Source: JAEUHZ01 sp964552795
GTDB taxonomy: Bacteria > Planctomycetota > UBA1135 > GCA-002686595
NCBI GenBank assembly: GCA_964552795.1
Contig: CAZKIO010000019.1
Location: forward strand, 7,653-71,652
DNA length: 64,000 nucleotides
Direction: 5' to 3'
The position numbers and the translations under genes are program-made. Numbering within the stretch: position 1 is the stretch's first letter; each line of letters opens with the position of its first letter. Shown piece after piece: positions 24,560 to 33,700 of this stretch. The notes below the pieces were generated by a model. That model was given only the letters and a program-made list of their open reading frames with translations, searched no databases and was not told where the DNA came from.

Positions 24560-27358
24560 TCAGTCGAGCAGCCGGAACTCGGCGGTCTGGAACAGGGTCT
24601 GGACGAAGGCCGACCAAGCCGCGACGCGCGGATCCGCCGGCGGAGCGTCGCCACCCCGATCGCGGCGGCCCGGACGCGCGTCGCCGCGCTGGGCCCCGCC
24701 CTTCGCGACGGTCTTGGGGAACTCGCGGAGGAACTGGCGCACGGCCGTCGCCTCGGCGCCGGTCGGCTCGCGCCCCAGCACGAGCAGGAACGCCTGTTCG
24801 ATGCGCGCGTCGTCGTTGCCCGGCAGGGCGAGCAGTCGTGCAGCGAGGGCGTCCGCCGCCTGCAGCACGCCCGCGTCGTTCATCAGGAACAAAGCCTGCG
24901 TCGCGCCGCTGGTCTCGTCGCGGTCGCCGGTCACGAACGCCGGGTCGGCGGCGTCGAAGACCTCCAGTGCCTCGGGCAGGCGATCGCGCACGATCGGCAG
25001 GTACACCGAGCGCACGGGACGGTCCGCCAGCGCGCGGTCGAGCACCTGGTCGTTGCGCGCGTTCCCCTCCAGCACCCCGACGGGCGAGCCGACCGGCGGC
25101 TCCAGCACCAGGGTCCCCGCCGCCGCGAGCATCGCGTCGCGGATCGCTTCCGCATCGAGTCGCCGCTCCGGCATGCGCCAAAGGAGCGTCGCGTCGGGAT
25201 CGACGCGCCGGTGCGCGGGATGATCCTCGGATGCCAGCCGGTACGCGTGGCTGCGCACGATGCGCCGGATGAGACGCTTGGTGGACCAGCCGTCCTCCAT
25301 GAACGTGACCGCCAGCCAGTCGAGCAGCGCCTGGTTGCGGGGCGCCATGCTGCTGGCGCCGAAGTTGTCGGGCGTGGGCACGATGCCCGACCCGAACAGG
25401 TGCAGCCACACGCGGTTGACCCACACGCGCGCCGTGAGCGGGTTCTTCTCCGAGGTGATCCAGTCGGCCAGCTCGCGGCGCCCGCTGCCGCGCGTGATGC
25501 GCGGCGTCGCTGCGTCCGACAGCACCTGCAGCACGCCGCGCGGAACGGTCGCGCCGGCCTTGTCCATCTCGCCGCGCTCCAGGACGCGCGCGTCGCGCGC
25601 GCGCGACTCGCGCACGCCCATCGAGAGGCGGTTCGCGGGCAGCGCACGGCCCTCTTCGTCGAAGCGCGACAGGAGGTCGTCCAGGAGCGCAGTGGTCTCG
25701 CGCGCGATCCGCGCGCGCTGCAGGACCTGCGGGTCGGGGCGCGCCTGGCCTCCGGCCTCGTCCGCCGCGCCGGTTCCCGGCCGCGTGCGGTTGTCGCGCG
25801 GCAGCAGCGCGGCCGCCTCCTCCGCCTGCTTGGCCGCACGTTCGCGCAAGCGCTCGAGCGCCGCGCGCTGAACCGTCCCCATCTCGGGACCGTTGGGCAG
25901 GTAGGCCCCCTCGGGCAGCGGGATCAGGTCCGACGGCCGGTTGTTGCCCGGCCCGCGCTTCGTGCCGAAGCACGTCTCCGTGCTGAGGAAGATGCCCGCG
26001 ATCGCGTAGTAGTCGCGCGTCGGGATCGGATCGAACTTGTGGTCGTGGCAGCGCGCGCACGCGATCGTCAGGCCCAGCATGCCCTGCGAGAACGCGTCGA
26101 TCTGCTCGTCGGCGACGTCGAGTGCGAACTGGCGCACGTCGCGCGTGTTGTGGCCCTTCGTTCCGAGCGCGAGGTAGCCCGTCGCAATGATGTTCGCCGC
26201 GCGCTGGTCGTCGGTCATCGCCGGCAGGAGATCGCCCGCGATCTGGCGCTCCAGGAACTGGTCGAAGGGCTCGTCCTGGTTGAAGGCGCCGATGACCCAG
26301 TCGCGGTAGCGCCACGCGTGCGGGTACAGCACGTTCGAGTCCTTGCCGCTCGACTCGGCGTAGCGCGCGACGTCGAGCCAGTGCCGCCCCCAGCGCTCGC
26401 CGAAGCGCGGCGAGGCCAGCAGGCGGTCGATGACGAGGTCGAACGCGCCCGGCGAGCGGTCCTTCTCGAACGTGGCGAGCTCCTCGGGCGTCGGCGGCAG
26501 GCCGGTCAGGTCGAACGTGACGCGCCGCAACCACGCCGCGCGTTCCGCGTCCCCCACCGGCGCGACGCCTTTCTCTTCCATCGCAGCCAGGAGGAAGCGG
26601 TCGATGTCGGACTGCGGCCAATCCGTGTTCTTGGTGGCCGGAGGTTCCGCCTTCACCGGCGGTTGGAACGCCCACCATTGCCGACCCTTCTCGAGGTCGA
26701 TGCCGTACGCGGCGTGATCCTTGGACGCCGTCATTGCAGCGGACGCGCCGGGCCAGGGCGCGCCCATCTCGACCCAACGCGCGAAATCGTTCGCGACGTC
26801 GGGCCCGAGCGCGCGCTTGGGCGGCATCTGCAGGTCCTCGTCGTCGTAGCGCACGGCGCGCACGAGCAGGCTCGCGTCCGGATCTCCGGGCACGATCGCG
26901 GGACCGGACGCGCCTCCGCGCAGCAGAGCCTCGCGCGAATCGACCTTCAGTCCGCCGCGCAGCTTGGGCGCGGAGTCCGCGTGGCAACTGAAGCACGCGT
27001 TCGCCAGGACGGGCCGGATGCGGCTCTCGAAGAACAGCACGTCCTCGGCGCTCGGCTCGCGCGCGCTCGCTCCGTCGCCGGTCGCGGGCGCAGCCGTCTC
27101 CATCGGCGTCGAGCTGACGCTGCGGAAGTCGGCATCCGTGAGGAAGCCGTCGCGGTCGCGATCGAGGCGCTCGAACAGGAGCGGCCGCCGGCGGTACTCG
27201 TCGGCGCTGACGCGGCCGTCGCCGTCCGCGTCGAAGCGGCGGCGCAGGGAGTTCCAGAATCCGGTCTGGTCCCCGTCCTGGGCCGGCGCCAGCGCCGCCG
27301 CCGCGAGCAGCGCGGCCGGCACGATCACCAGCACAGGCGTGGTCATGAAGGCGTTCAT
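24560..27358 (-). CDS. PSCyt1-DUF1549-DUF1553 protein with two EF-hands
   Basis: 932 residues. The order is signal peptide, two EF-hand loops (DADGDGRVSADE 43-54; DRDRDGFLTDAD 66-77), the PSCyt1 haem-binding CFSCH (C122-H126), DUF1549 with the second CARCHDHKFDPI motif, and DUF1553 at the C-terminus. A charged coiled-coil-like insert (AALERLRERAAKQAEEAAA) lies between the last two. These proteins are abundant in Planctomycetota and are thought to act on sugars or polymers with the DUF1501 partner. The EF-hands fused in front suggest calcium dependence. The start could be the ATG at 27358 or at 27346. Confidence 0.93.
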   Translation of the reverse strand: MNAFMTTPVLVIVPAALLAAAALAPAQDGDQTGFWNSLRRRFDADGDGRVSADEYRRRPLLFERLDRDRDGFLTDADFRSVSSTPMETAAPATGDGASAREPSAEDVLFFESRIRPVLANACFSCHADSAPKLRGGLKVDSREALLRGGASGPAIVPGDPDASLLVRAVRYDDEDLQMPPKRALGPDVANDFARWVEMGAPWPGASAAMTASKDHAAYGIDLEKGRQWWAFQPPVKAEPPATKNTDWPQSDIDRFLLAAMEEKGVAPVGDAERAAWLRRVTFDLTGLPPTPEELATFEKDRSPGAFDLVIDRLLASPRFGERWGRHWLDVARYAESSGKDSNVLYPHAWRYRDWVIGAFNQDEPFDQFLERQIAGDLLPAMTDDQRAANIIATGYLALGTKGHNTRDVRQFALDVADEQIDAFSQGMLGLTIACARCHDHKFDPIPTRDYYAIAGIFLSTETCFGTKRGPGNNRPSDLIPLPEGAYLPNGPEMGTVQRAALERLRERAAKQAEEAAALLPRDNRTRPGTGAADEAGGQARPDPQVLQRARIARETTALLDDLLSRFDEEGRALPANRLSMGVRESRARDARVLERGEMDKAGATVPRGVLQVLSDAATPRITRGSGRRELADWITSEKNPLTARVWVNRVWLHLFGSGIVPTPDNFGASSMAPRNQALLDWLAVTFMEDGWSTKRLIRRIVRSHAYRLASEDHPAHRRVDPDATLLWRMPERRLDAEAIRDAMLAAAGTLVLEPPVGSPVGVLEGNARNDQVLDRALADRPVRSVYLPIVRDRLPEALEVFDAADPAFVTGDRDETSGATQALFLMNDAGVLQAADALAARLLALPGNDDARIEQAFLLVLGREPTGAEATAVRQFLREFPKTVAKGGAQRGDARPGRRDRGGDAPPADPRVAAWSAFVQTLFQTAEFRLLD

Positions 27359-27655
27359 CGGCCTGGTTCGTCCGGGAGTCGAGGCCCGTCGAAGGGGTCA
27401 ACCCACCCGGGCGGGAGAAGTGTCGCAGGAGAGGCGGTTTCGCGCTCCCGGAGGCCCGTGCGCCGTGCCCGGGAGCGATCCTCCGCGCCTTCCCACCAGC
27501 ACGGCGCCGAACACGTCCTGCGGGGCGGGATCGCCGGACAGCCCAGCGTCCTGCCGCGCGCCGCCCCACGAGCCGTGCCGCGCGACGCGCAGGCGGATCC
27601 GCGCTGCGCGGGCGTGGCTATCAAGAACCCCAAGCCGGGCGTCGCGGGTGCCCGA
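27359..27655. other. Intergenic region, 297 bases
   Basis: This lies between the PSCyt start and the stop of the FG-GAP protein. It should contain the PSCyt/DUF1501 promoter, but no clear -35/-10 pair, RNA or gene was recognised. Confidence 0.4.
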
Positions 27656-30600
27656 TCACGGCAGCCACGTCGTGTGCAGGCCGTTCGTGAGGTTGAACGT
27701 GCTGACCGTGCAGAACGCCGCCGCGTTGCGATACCACACCTGGTAGTAGCGCGTGCCACCGCCGGTCGGGAGTGCCCCGCGAACGGAGATCGTCTGGTCA
27801 CCCGTGACGGGGTACTGCGAGGCATTGCCGGCGTTGATCTTGGTACCCAGACGGATCACCGAACCCGCAGCGCAGCGCTTCCCGTCGCCGAAGATCGCCC
27901 CGTTGCCGCCCGATTGCTGGGCCGTGCCCTGGAAGTACAGGGCCGAGCTGTTGGGCATGTTGCTGCCCAGCAGTGCGAAACTGTCCGCGCTGACGCGTGC
28001 CACACCGGAAGAGCGCAGGCGGCCGCCGAACCCCAGAGAATTCAAGCAGCCCTCCTGGTTGCCGGCCGGGCTCGTGTTCCCGCACGGGCAGGCCGTGCCG
28101 GTACCGTCGCCGAAGCAGTAGAGCGTGCCCCCGGGCTGGCACTCGTCGGGGATCCCATCGAGGTTGGTGTCCTGACTCGCCGAGGACGCGATGTCGCATG
28201 CGTCGACCACCGAGTTCCCGTTGCAGTCCTGGTTGCCGAAGGGCGGGAGCTGGCACTCGTCCAGCACGCCGTTCAGGTCGCAGTCGAACAGCGTCGTGTA
28301 CTCGCAATTGTCCGGGACGAGGTTGGCGTTGCAGTCCGCGTCGAAGGTGCCCAGCGGCGGGACGTCGCACTCGTCGGGGACGGTGTTGCCGTTGCAGTCC
28401 AGCGATGTCGCGTTCTGGATGTCGAGGGCATCCGCGATCCCGTTGCCGTTGCAGTCGAGAGCCGTACCGAACTTCTTCTCCCTCAGCCCGTTGCCCTGCG
28501 GGGCACGCCAGGTCGTCCGGGGGAACAGGGGGTGAGCGAGGTTGAAGCGCTGCCGCCATGCGTAGGAGTTGAGCGTCGAAAGTCCGGCGATCGGCAGAGA
28601 GAGGGTGTTCGCCGGCAGAGTGGGCACTCCACTGTCCACGAATCCCACCACGGGAATGTGGCCCAGACTCGTGCCATTCAGGTCTGATTGAAGCGGTTTC
28701 AGCTCGTACTCAATCCGGTATCGCTCGCGTCCGGCGGTCGTTCCAGCGAACTGGAAGTGATTCTCGGCCGCACCTTGGAACCTGATTCCCGCCGTGGACT
28801 CCGAGCGTCCCAAGATCATGATGGCTTGTGTGTCGTCGAGTCGCCTCTGCTGGTGACTCGACCGCGATCCATAGAGGCTCGATCCGACGTACAGCTCGAC
28901 CTGCCCGCCTGCACCGGAGCCGGGAAATGCCGTGACGAGGTCGCTGAACCCGTCGCCGTTCCAGTCTCCTCCCGCACAGACGCTGGTGCCCGGGTTCCCC
29001 CAGCTCATGGCGGGGGGCGTCACCAGGCCGCTGGAGGCGCCCAGGTAGAGAAGGACCTGTCCGGATCCCAATCCAGGAGCTCCCACGAGAGCGTCCGAGA
29101 ATCCATCGTTGTTGACATCGCCTGCGTGAGCGAGTGCTCGGCCAAGCCCAGCGCCTGCGGTGCCCAGCGTGACCGTCTGTGGCGTCGTCGTGAATGGCGC
29201 TGCGCCCGGGCTCCCGAAGTGGACGAAGACTGCGCCACCCAAGGTGGTGGCAGCGAATCCGGGCGCTCCGATCAACACGTCGGAGAACCCATCCGAGTTC
29301 ACGTCGCCTGCCGCAGCGACGGCGGTCCCGAACTCGGCATTGCCCAGTCCACCTTCGCTGACCCAGGCTGCCGTCGCGAATGGGCCGCTGTTGCTACCCA
29401 GGAACAGGAAGGCCGCACCTTCCCCGGGCTGGCCGCTGGTCCAGCCTGGGGCGCCGATGAGCACATCACTGAACCCGTCACGGTTCGGATCGCCCGCCGT
29501 CGAAACGCTGGTCCCGAAACGGGAGCTGTTCTGGCCACCGTCGAGGACGACCGCGGGCACGCTGCCGAGGGCGCCAGCGGCCCGACCCAGGAACACGTAG
29601 GCAGCTCCACGGTCCGTGGCTCCCGCGCGGTCGCCCGGAGCTCCGAGGATCACATCCGCACGGCCGTCACCGTCCGTGTCTCCGGCCGCCGCGACCGAGG
29701 CTCCCAACTCGGCATTGGCGTCGTTCGACTCGAACGTCCATGCAGGAGAAGATGCGAGCACTCCGGACGCGGTTCCCCGGAACAGGTAGGCACGTCCTTC
29801 GGCCGACTGCCCGTTCCCGTAGCCCGGCGCCCCGACGAGGACGTCCATGTACCCGTCGTTGTCGACGTCTCCGGCGAAGCTGACCGAGGTTCCCAGCAAC
29901 GCGCCCACGGAGTTGCTCTCGAAGGACCACGTCGGAACCGACGGGTAGCCGGCGGCGCTTGAGATGAAGAGGTGGACGGCGCCCTCGTCGACTTCGCCGC
30001 TCGAGTGGTTCGGAGCGCCGACGAGCAGGTCGGAGAGACCATCCCCGTTGATGTCTCCGGAGGCGGTGCAGGACGCGCCGAAGCTCGAGGGCAGGGATGG
30101 TTGCAGGACCAGCGGGCTGCCCACGGCGACGGGGACCAGGTCCGGAGACGGGCAGCCATGAAGGACCGTCACCCGTGCGCTCGACGTGTCGAGACAGAAC
30201 ACGTCTCCGCGACCATCTCCGTTGACGTCCCCGGCTGCGCCTGCGCTCGTCACAGCGCCTCCGGGCAGACCCGTCGCCACGGGACCCGTGGCTTGGAACA
30301 GGATCGGAGCACCAAAGGTCGTCGGACCACCGGTGTACACGTGCAGACCGCCGCCGACGCCAACGTCCTCCAGCCGGTCGGGGATCGTGTCACCGTCCGC
30401 ATCGCCTGCGATCCGACTGCCCGTCGTGGCCATCGGGATGTTGGGGAGGGATTGGGGGCCGTTCAGCGCAGGGTTCGACAGAAAGAGCCAACTTCCCGCC
30501 GAACCACCCACCAGCACATCGGCGAATCCGTTCCCGTCGTAGTCTCCCGCTGGTTCCACAAAGCCTATCAATCCGAAGGTGATGTGATGGACGAAGTCTG

Positions 30601-31930
30601 GAGTCGTGGATGCCGGACCAATCGGGGAACCAAAGAAGACGAACAGCGAGCCTTGAACCGCAGGGGGGCCTCCAACCACCCCGATGTCTTCGTAGCCGTC
30701 ACCGTTGACATCGCCGACGCCGGCGGCGTCGACGAGGACTTGTCCCAGGCCACTGCGACTGATGCTCCAGACCGGCGTGGGCGATCCACTCGAGGCCGAT
30801 CCCAGGTACAAACGAACCGTGGTGTTGCCCGTCTGGCTCGCGTCGTCGTTCGCCAGGGTCAATAGGTCGGCACGCCCGTCCCCGTTCACGTCCCCCGTGT
30901 GGAACCGGGCGCGTAGCAGTGCGTTTTGGGCGCCACCTTCGAGCGTCCAGAACGGAGTGGTCACGAGCCCGGCACTGCTGCCGCGGTAGACGTACACCGC
31001 TCCCTCACTCTGGTCAGGGTTCGACTGCCCTGAGTCGGAGATGGCCACGTCATCGAAGCCATCGCCATCCACGTCTCCCAAAGCTGCGGCGTGGGAACCG
31101 TAGCTGGTCCCCGCGATGCCCTGGAAGTTCGGCTCGAACAGCGTCGCCACGGGAGTCGATCCGAGCCCCGATGCGCTGCCGTGAAAGACCCAGGCGACGC
31201 CGTCGTGTGCCGGCACCCCCGTTCCGTTCCACGTCGGTGCCCCTACGATGAAGTCGCCGAATCCGTCGGAGTTGAGGTCCCCGGCCGCCGCACCCACCAG
31301 CGGCGCTCCGGGCGACGTCGGCAGGTCGAAGAACCAATCGGGGGCGCTGAGCCAGGGATCGATCGTGATCGGATACACGGCGCCCTGGTCCGAGACCTGG
31401 ATCGCAAGCCCGGAACACCGAGGGACGATCCGCGCGCGCAGCACGGTCCCCTTCGCGTCCCACGCGGCGAGACCGCGGTAGGTGGCGATCGTGGAGGCGC
31501 GTTCGTCGATGAGGCGAGCGGCTAGACCGTCCTCGGCGATCTGTACCGCAGCGCCCTCGAACTCGACGCCGATCCACAGGTCCGAGCGCACATCTCCACT
31601 CCATCGTGCGGGGATGGACCAGCCGTGTTGAACTGCGCCCCGCTCCTCAAGGAACCACTCGACGAACTCCTCGCGCTGGTACTGCACGCCCTTCTCAGCC
31701 GGCACGAGGGTGGGACGCGTGACAGGCATTCGGTCCGCGCCTCGACCTATCTCGCTCGTGCGAATGAGAACTGTGCGCGGCGTGGACCCCGGAGCCCGGC
31801 CCGTGAACGTCATTCGGATTCCGTCCTCGCAGTAGTTCGAGGGCAATGGCGTGTGCGGCGCAACCTCGGACGGCGTGACGTCCCCTGGGACCGTGGGATG
31901 GACCGACAGAAGCAATGCGAGGTGAAGCAT
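27656..31930 (-). CDS. Giant secreted FG-GAP (integrin-like) protein with DCNGN repeats and WLP module
   Basis: 1,424 residues. The start at 31930 gives MLHLALLLS; an ATG at 32017 would add 29 unsupported residues. After an N-terminal region of about 200 residues come about 14 FG-GAP/VCBS-type repeats, each with a calcium-loop motif like GDVNGDGFSDVLIGAPG. Then come about five Cys-containing Asp/Asn repeats (DCNGNGIAD, DCNGNTVPDECD). The last 154 residues (27659-28120) are the CPCGN...WLP module shared with the 5091 protein. Beta-propellers of this kind bind calcium and partner proteins on the cell surface. GC content is lower than average for the window. It is transcribed alone, with a TAGGAT element 35 nt upstream. 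Confidence 0.88.
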   Translation of the reverse strand: MLHLALLLSVHPTVPGDVTPSEVAPHTPLPSNYCEDGIRMTFTGRAPGSTPRTVLIRTSEIGRGADRMPVTRPTLVPAEKGVQYQREEFVEWFLEERGAVQHGWSIPARWSGDVRSDLWIGVEFEGAAVQIAEDGLAARLIDERASTIATYRGLAAWDAKGTVLRARIVPRCSGLAIQVSDQGAVYPITIDPWLSAPDWFFDLPTSPGAPLVGAAAGDLNSDGFGDFIVGAPTWNGTGVPAHDGVAWVFHGSASGLGSTPVATLFEPNFQGIAGTSYGSHAAALGDVDGDGFDDVAISDSGQSNPDQSEGAVYVYRGSSAGLVTTPFWTLEGGAQNALLRARFHTGDVNGDGRADLLTLANDDASQTGNTTVRLYLGSASSGSPTPVWSISRSGLGQVLVDAAGVGDVNGDGYEDIGVVGGPPAVQGSLFVFFGSPIGPASTTPDFVHHITFGLIGFVEPAGDYDGNGFADVLVGGSAGSWLFLSNPALNGPQSLPNIPMATTGSRIAGDADGDTIPDRLEDVGVGGGLHVYTGGPTTFGAPILFQATGPVATGLPGGAVTSAGAAGDVNGDGRGDVFCLDTSSARVTVLHGCPSPDLVPVAVGSPLVLQPSLPSSFGASCTASGDINGDGLSDLLVGAPNHSSGEVDEGAVHLFISSAAGYPSVPTWSFESNSVGALLGTSVSFAGDVDNDGYMDVLVGAPGYGNGQSAEGRAYLFRGTASGVLASSPAWTFESNDANAELGASVAAAGDTDGDGRADVILGAPGDRAGATDRGAAYVFLGRAAGALGSVPAVVLDGGQNSSRFGTSVSTAGDPNRDGFSDVLIGAPGWTSGQPGEGAAFLFLGSNSGPFATAAWVSEGGLGNAEFGTAVAAAGDVNSDGFSDVLIGAPGFAATTLGGAVFVHFGSPGAAPFTTTPQTVTLGTAGAGLGRALAHAGDVNNDGFSDALVGAPGLGSGQVLLYLGASSGLVTPPAMSWGNPGTSVCAGGDWNGDGFSDLVTAFPGSGAGGQVELYVGSSLYGSRSSHQQRRLDDTQAIMILGRSESTAGIRFQGAAENHFQFAGTTAGRERYRIEYELKPLQSDLNGTSLGHIPVVGFVDSGVPTLPANTLSLPIAGLSTLNSYAWRQRFNLAHPLFPRTTWRAPQGNGLREKKFGTALDCNGNGIADALDIQNATSLDCNGNTVPDECDVPPLGTFDADCNANLVPDNCEYTTLFDCDLNGVLDECQLPPFGNQDCNGNSVVDACDIASSASQDTNLDGIPDECQPGGTLYCFGDGTGTACPCGNTSPAGNQEGCLNSLGFGGRLRSSGVARVSADSFALLGSNMPNSSALYFQGTAQQSGGNGAIFGDGKRCAAGSVIRLGTKINAGNASQYPVTGDQTISVRGALPTGGGTRYYQVWYRNAAAFCTVSTFNLTNGLHTTWLP

Positions 31931-31965
31931 GGGCGAGCGCGAGTGTTGGGGGGCGAACTCTCGGA

Positions 31966-31971
31966 ATCCTA
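31966..31971 (-). promoter_or_regulatory. -10-like TAGGAT of the FG-GAP gene
   Basis: It lies 35 nt upstream of the ATG at 31930, in a local AT-richer patch. Confidence 0.3.
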
Positions 31972-32108
31972 ACCGCCACCCGAGGTTCGCGGACGATGGC
32001 GAACCCGTGGACGCCAATCACGACTACCGCCCGCCCCGCCGGAGTCGGTCCGGAACGCCACAGTCGCCGTCTGACGCCTTCCCGTTCCAATGGGATCCGC
32101 AGTTGAAC

Positions 32109-32468
32109 TCAGGTCGCAGCCTGCGCGCGGCGTGCAGTCACAGGGGGGGGCGCGCGCAAGTGCCCGAGGTCGAACCGGACGACCTCTCTGCTGCCTAGAA
32201 GCTGTGAGGCGTACGGGAGGAGCACCGTCATCTCACCGAGGACTCGGACGCCATGCTGCCGCCCTACCTGCGTGCGCCCCCCCGATTGGGGAACGCCCCG
32301 AAGCTGCATCCGCACCCAGGTCACCACGACCAAGCGGCGGTCGCTCCGTGACGATCCGGTGCGTTCCAGGAGCCAGCCTTGGTAAGGATCGGTCGAGGAC
32401 GGCGAGCATCGGAAGATCGTGGCCGCGACGGTGATGCGGACGCGGAATGACGTGCGCGAGTTGCCCAT
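32109..32468 (-). CDS. Doubtful hypothetical protein
   Basis: 119 residues from the ATG at 32468. There is no recognised domain, signal peptide or good SD, and third-position GC is weaker than in clear genes nearby. It is listed because it is the only ORF of any length in a 623-base region and because a coding-like fragment ends 6 bases before its start. It could be a remnant of a larger broken gene or chance. Confidence 0.25.
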   Translation of the reverse strand: MGNSRTSFRVRITVAATIFRCSPSSTDPYQGWLLERTGSSRSDRRLVVVTWVRMQLRGVPQSGGRTQVGRQHGVRVLGEMTVLLPYASQLLGSREVVRFDLGHLRAPPPVTARRAQAAT

Positions 32469-32553
32469 CCTACTCGCGGCGGATCAGTCCCCAATCCATG
32501 CCGTCCGGCCGGATCCAGCGCTCGGCGACGATGGTCGCTAGGCGGCGAGGCGC

Positions 32554-33687
32554 CTAACGGGTGCGCGCACGGCCCACACGGAGGAATCTGATTGCGAAGA
32601 GGAGCAGCACACCAGCCACGACCAGCGCCCAGCCGACGGGCGCACTCCAGTCGAGGCCCGCCGTGCGTGGCGACTGCGCCGGCCGCGCCTGTACTTCCAC
32701 CCTGGCTTGGATCTCCGCCGGCCATTCCAGCGCCGCGCGGCCGAGGGACTGGCCCCCGACCGGACCGCGGCGATCGACCAGCAACGTGCCCTCCTCGATC
32801 CGGAGCGCGTGCTCGCCCGCCGCGCAGCAGCGGACGTTCGCGAAGCGCCAGGCGGACACTTCGACGCGCGGCTGCGCTTCGACCTCCTGCCACACGATCT
32901 TCGTCCCCTGCGTGACTGGCCAGGCGGTGCAGCCGGGCGGAGTGGGGCCCGCCACGAATGCCACGACCAGGCGTCGTCCACCGGACTGCTGCACATACGC
33001 CCGTTGGACCGCGCCCGACTCCGCCGGGACCACGGCGACGAGCGCGTGGTTCTCCGGATCGCCCGCATTCGCCCAGCAGAGGAACTGGCCTCCAGGTTTC
33101 CCGCTCGTGCCCGCGGCGTCGAGGATGCGCCACGGCGCGAGCGCCAAGTGGCGCGGAACCGCGGCCCCCACCGGCGTGATCAACGGAAGGAACTCCGTCG
33201 GTGACATCAGCGCGATGCCCGCGGACGCGTCGTAGGCCGCGAGCACGCCCGCCGCGGGCCGGTGCCAGAGAGCGATCGCGTCGTCGATCCGCCAGGTGAA
33301 CGGATCCGCGGACCGCCAGGTCTGTTGCACGAACCCGCGACCCAGGACGACCTCGTAGTCCTCCGTGGTGCTGCGCCAGGGGATCCCGGCCGCGCGCTCC
33401 GCCGCGGCGAGGTCCGGCATCGCGTCCAGCAACGAGAGACCAGCGAACTCGCCGTTCGCGGCGGATGCGACCAGGTCGCGCAGGGCGTGCAAGAGGTCCG
33501 ATGCCTCCCAGCCCCGCGCCCCGCCGGCATCCAGCACGAGCCGTTCGATCCGCAATTCGAAGGCGTACGGCTCGTCTCGCAGGACCCAGCCGCCCATGAC
33601 GGCACCGACCAGTTCCTGCGAAGCGGGATCGCCATTCGGCCGCGCATCTTGCAGCGCGAAGGAGCGAGCCGGAGGCCGCGTGCTCAC
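32554..33687 (-). CDS. Hypothetical protein with C-terminal membrane anchor
   Basis: 377 residues from a GTG at 33687, 13 bases after the stop of the repeat protein. No N-terminal signal is seen. The body is mixed alpha/beta without a recognised family. The end is a single hydrophobic helix (GWALVVAGVLLLFAIRFLRV) followed by RARTR, like a stop-transfer or tail anchor. It is the third gene of the 36780-32554 operon. Either it is tail-anchored with its body in the cytoplasm, or the true start lies upstream and was missed. Confidence 0.6.
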   Translation of the reverse strand: MSTRPPARSFALQDARPNGDPASQELVGAVMGGWVLRDEPYAFELRIERLVLDAGGARGWEASDLLHALRDLVASAANGEFAGLSLLDAMPDLAAAERAAGIPWRSTTEDYEVVLGRGFVQQTWRSADPFTWRIDDAIALWHRPAAGVLAAYDASAGIALMSPTEFLPLITPVGAAVPRHLALAPWRILDAAGTSGKPGGQFLCWANAGDPENHALVAVVPAESGAVQRAYVQQSGGRRLVVAFVAGPTPPGCTAWPVTQGTKIVWQEVEAQPRVEVSAWRFANVRCCAAGEHALRIEEGTLLVDRRGPVGGQSLGRAALEWPAEIQARVEVQARPAQSPRTAGLDWSAPVGWALVVAGVLLLFAIRFLRVGRARTR

Positions 33688-33700
33688 GGAGCGGCACGGC

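Larger units (their letters stand above)
31931..32553. other. 623-base region with one doubtful ORF
   Basis: This lies between the FG-GAP start and the stop of the anchored protein. It holds the FG-GAP promoter, a run of eight G near 32152 and a doubtful minus-strand ORF (32109-32468). A short coding-like stretch just before that ORF (32475-32540, reading ...AERWIRPDGMDWGLIRRE and stop) may be a gene remnant. Confidence 0.4.
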
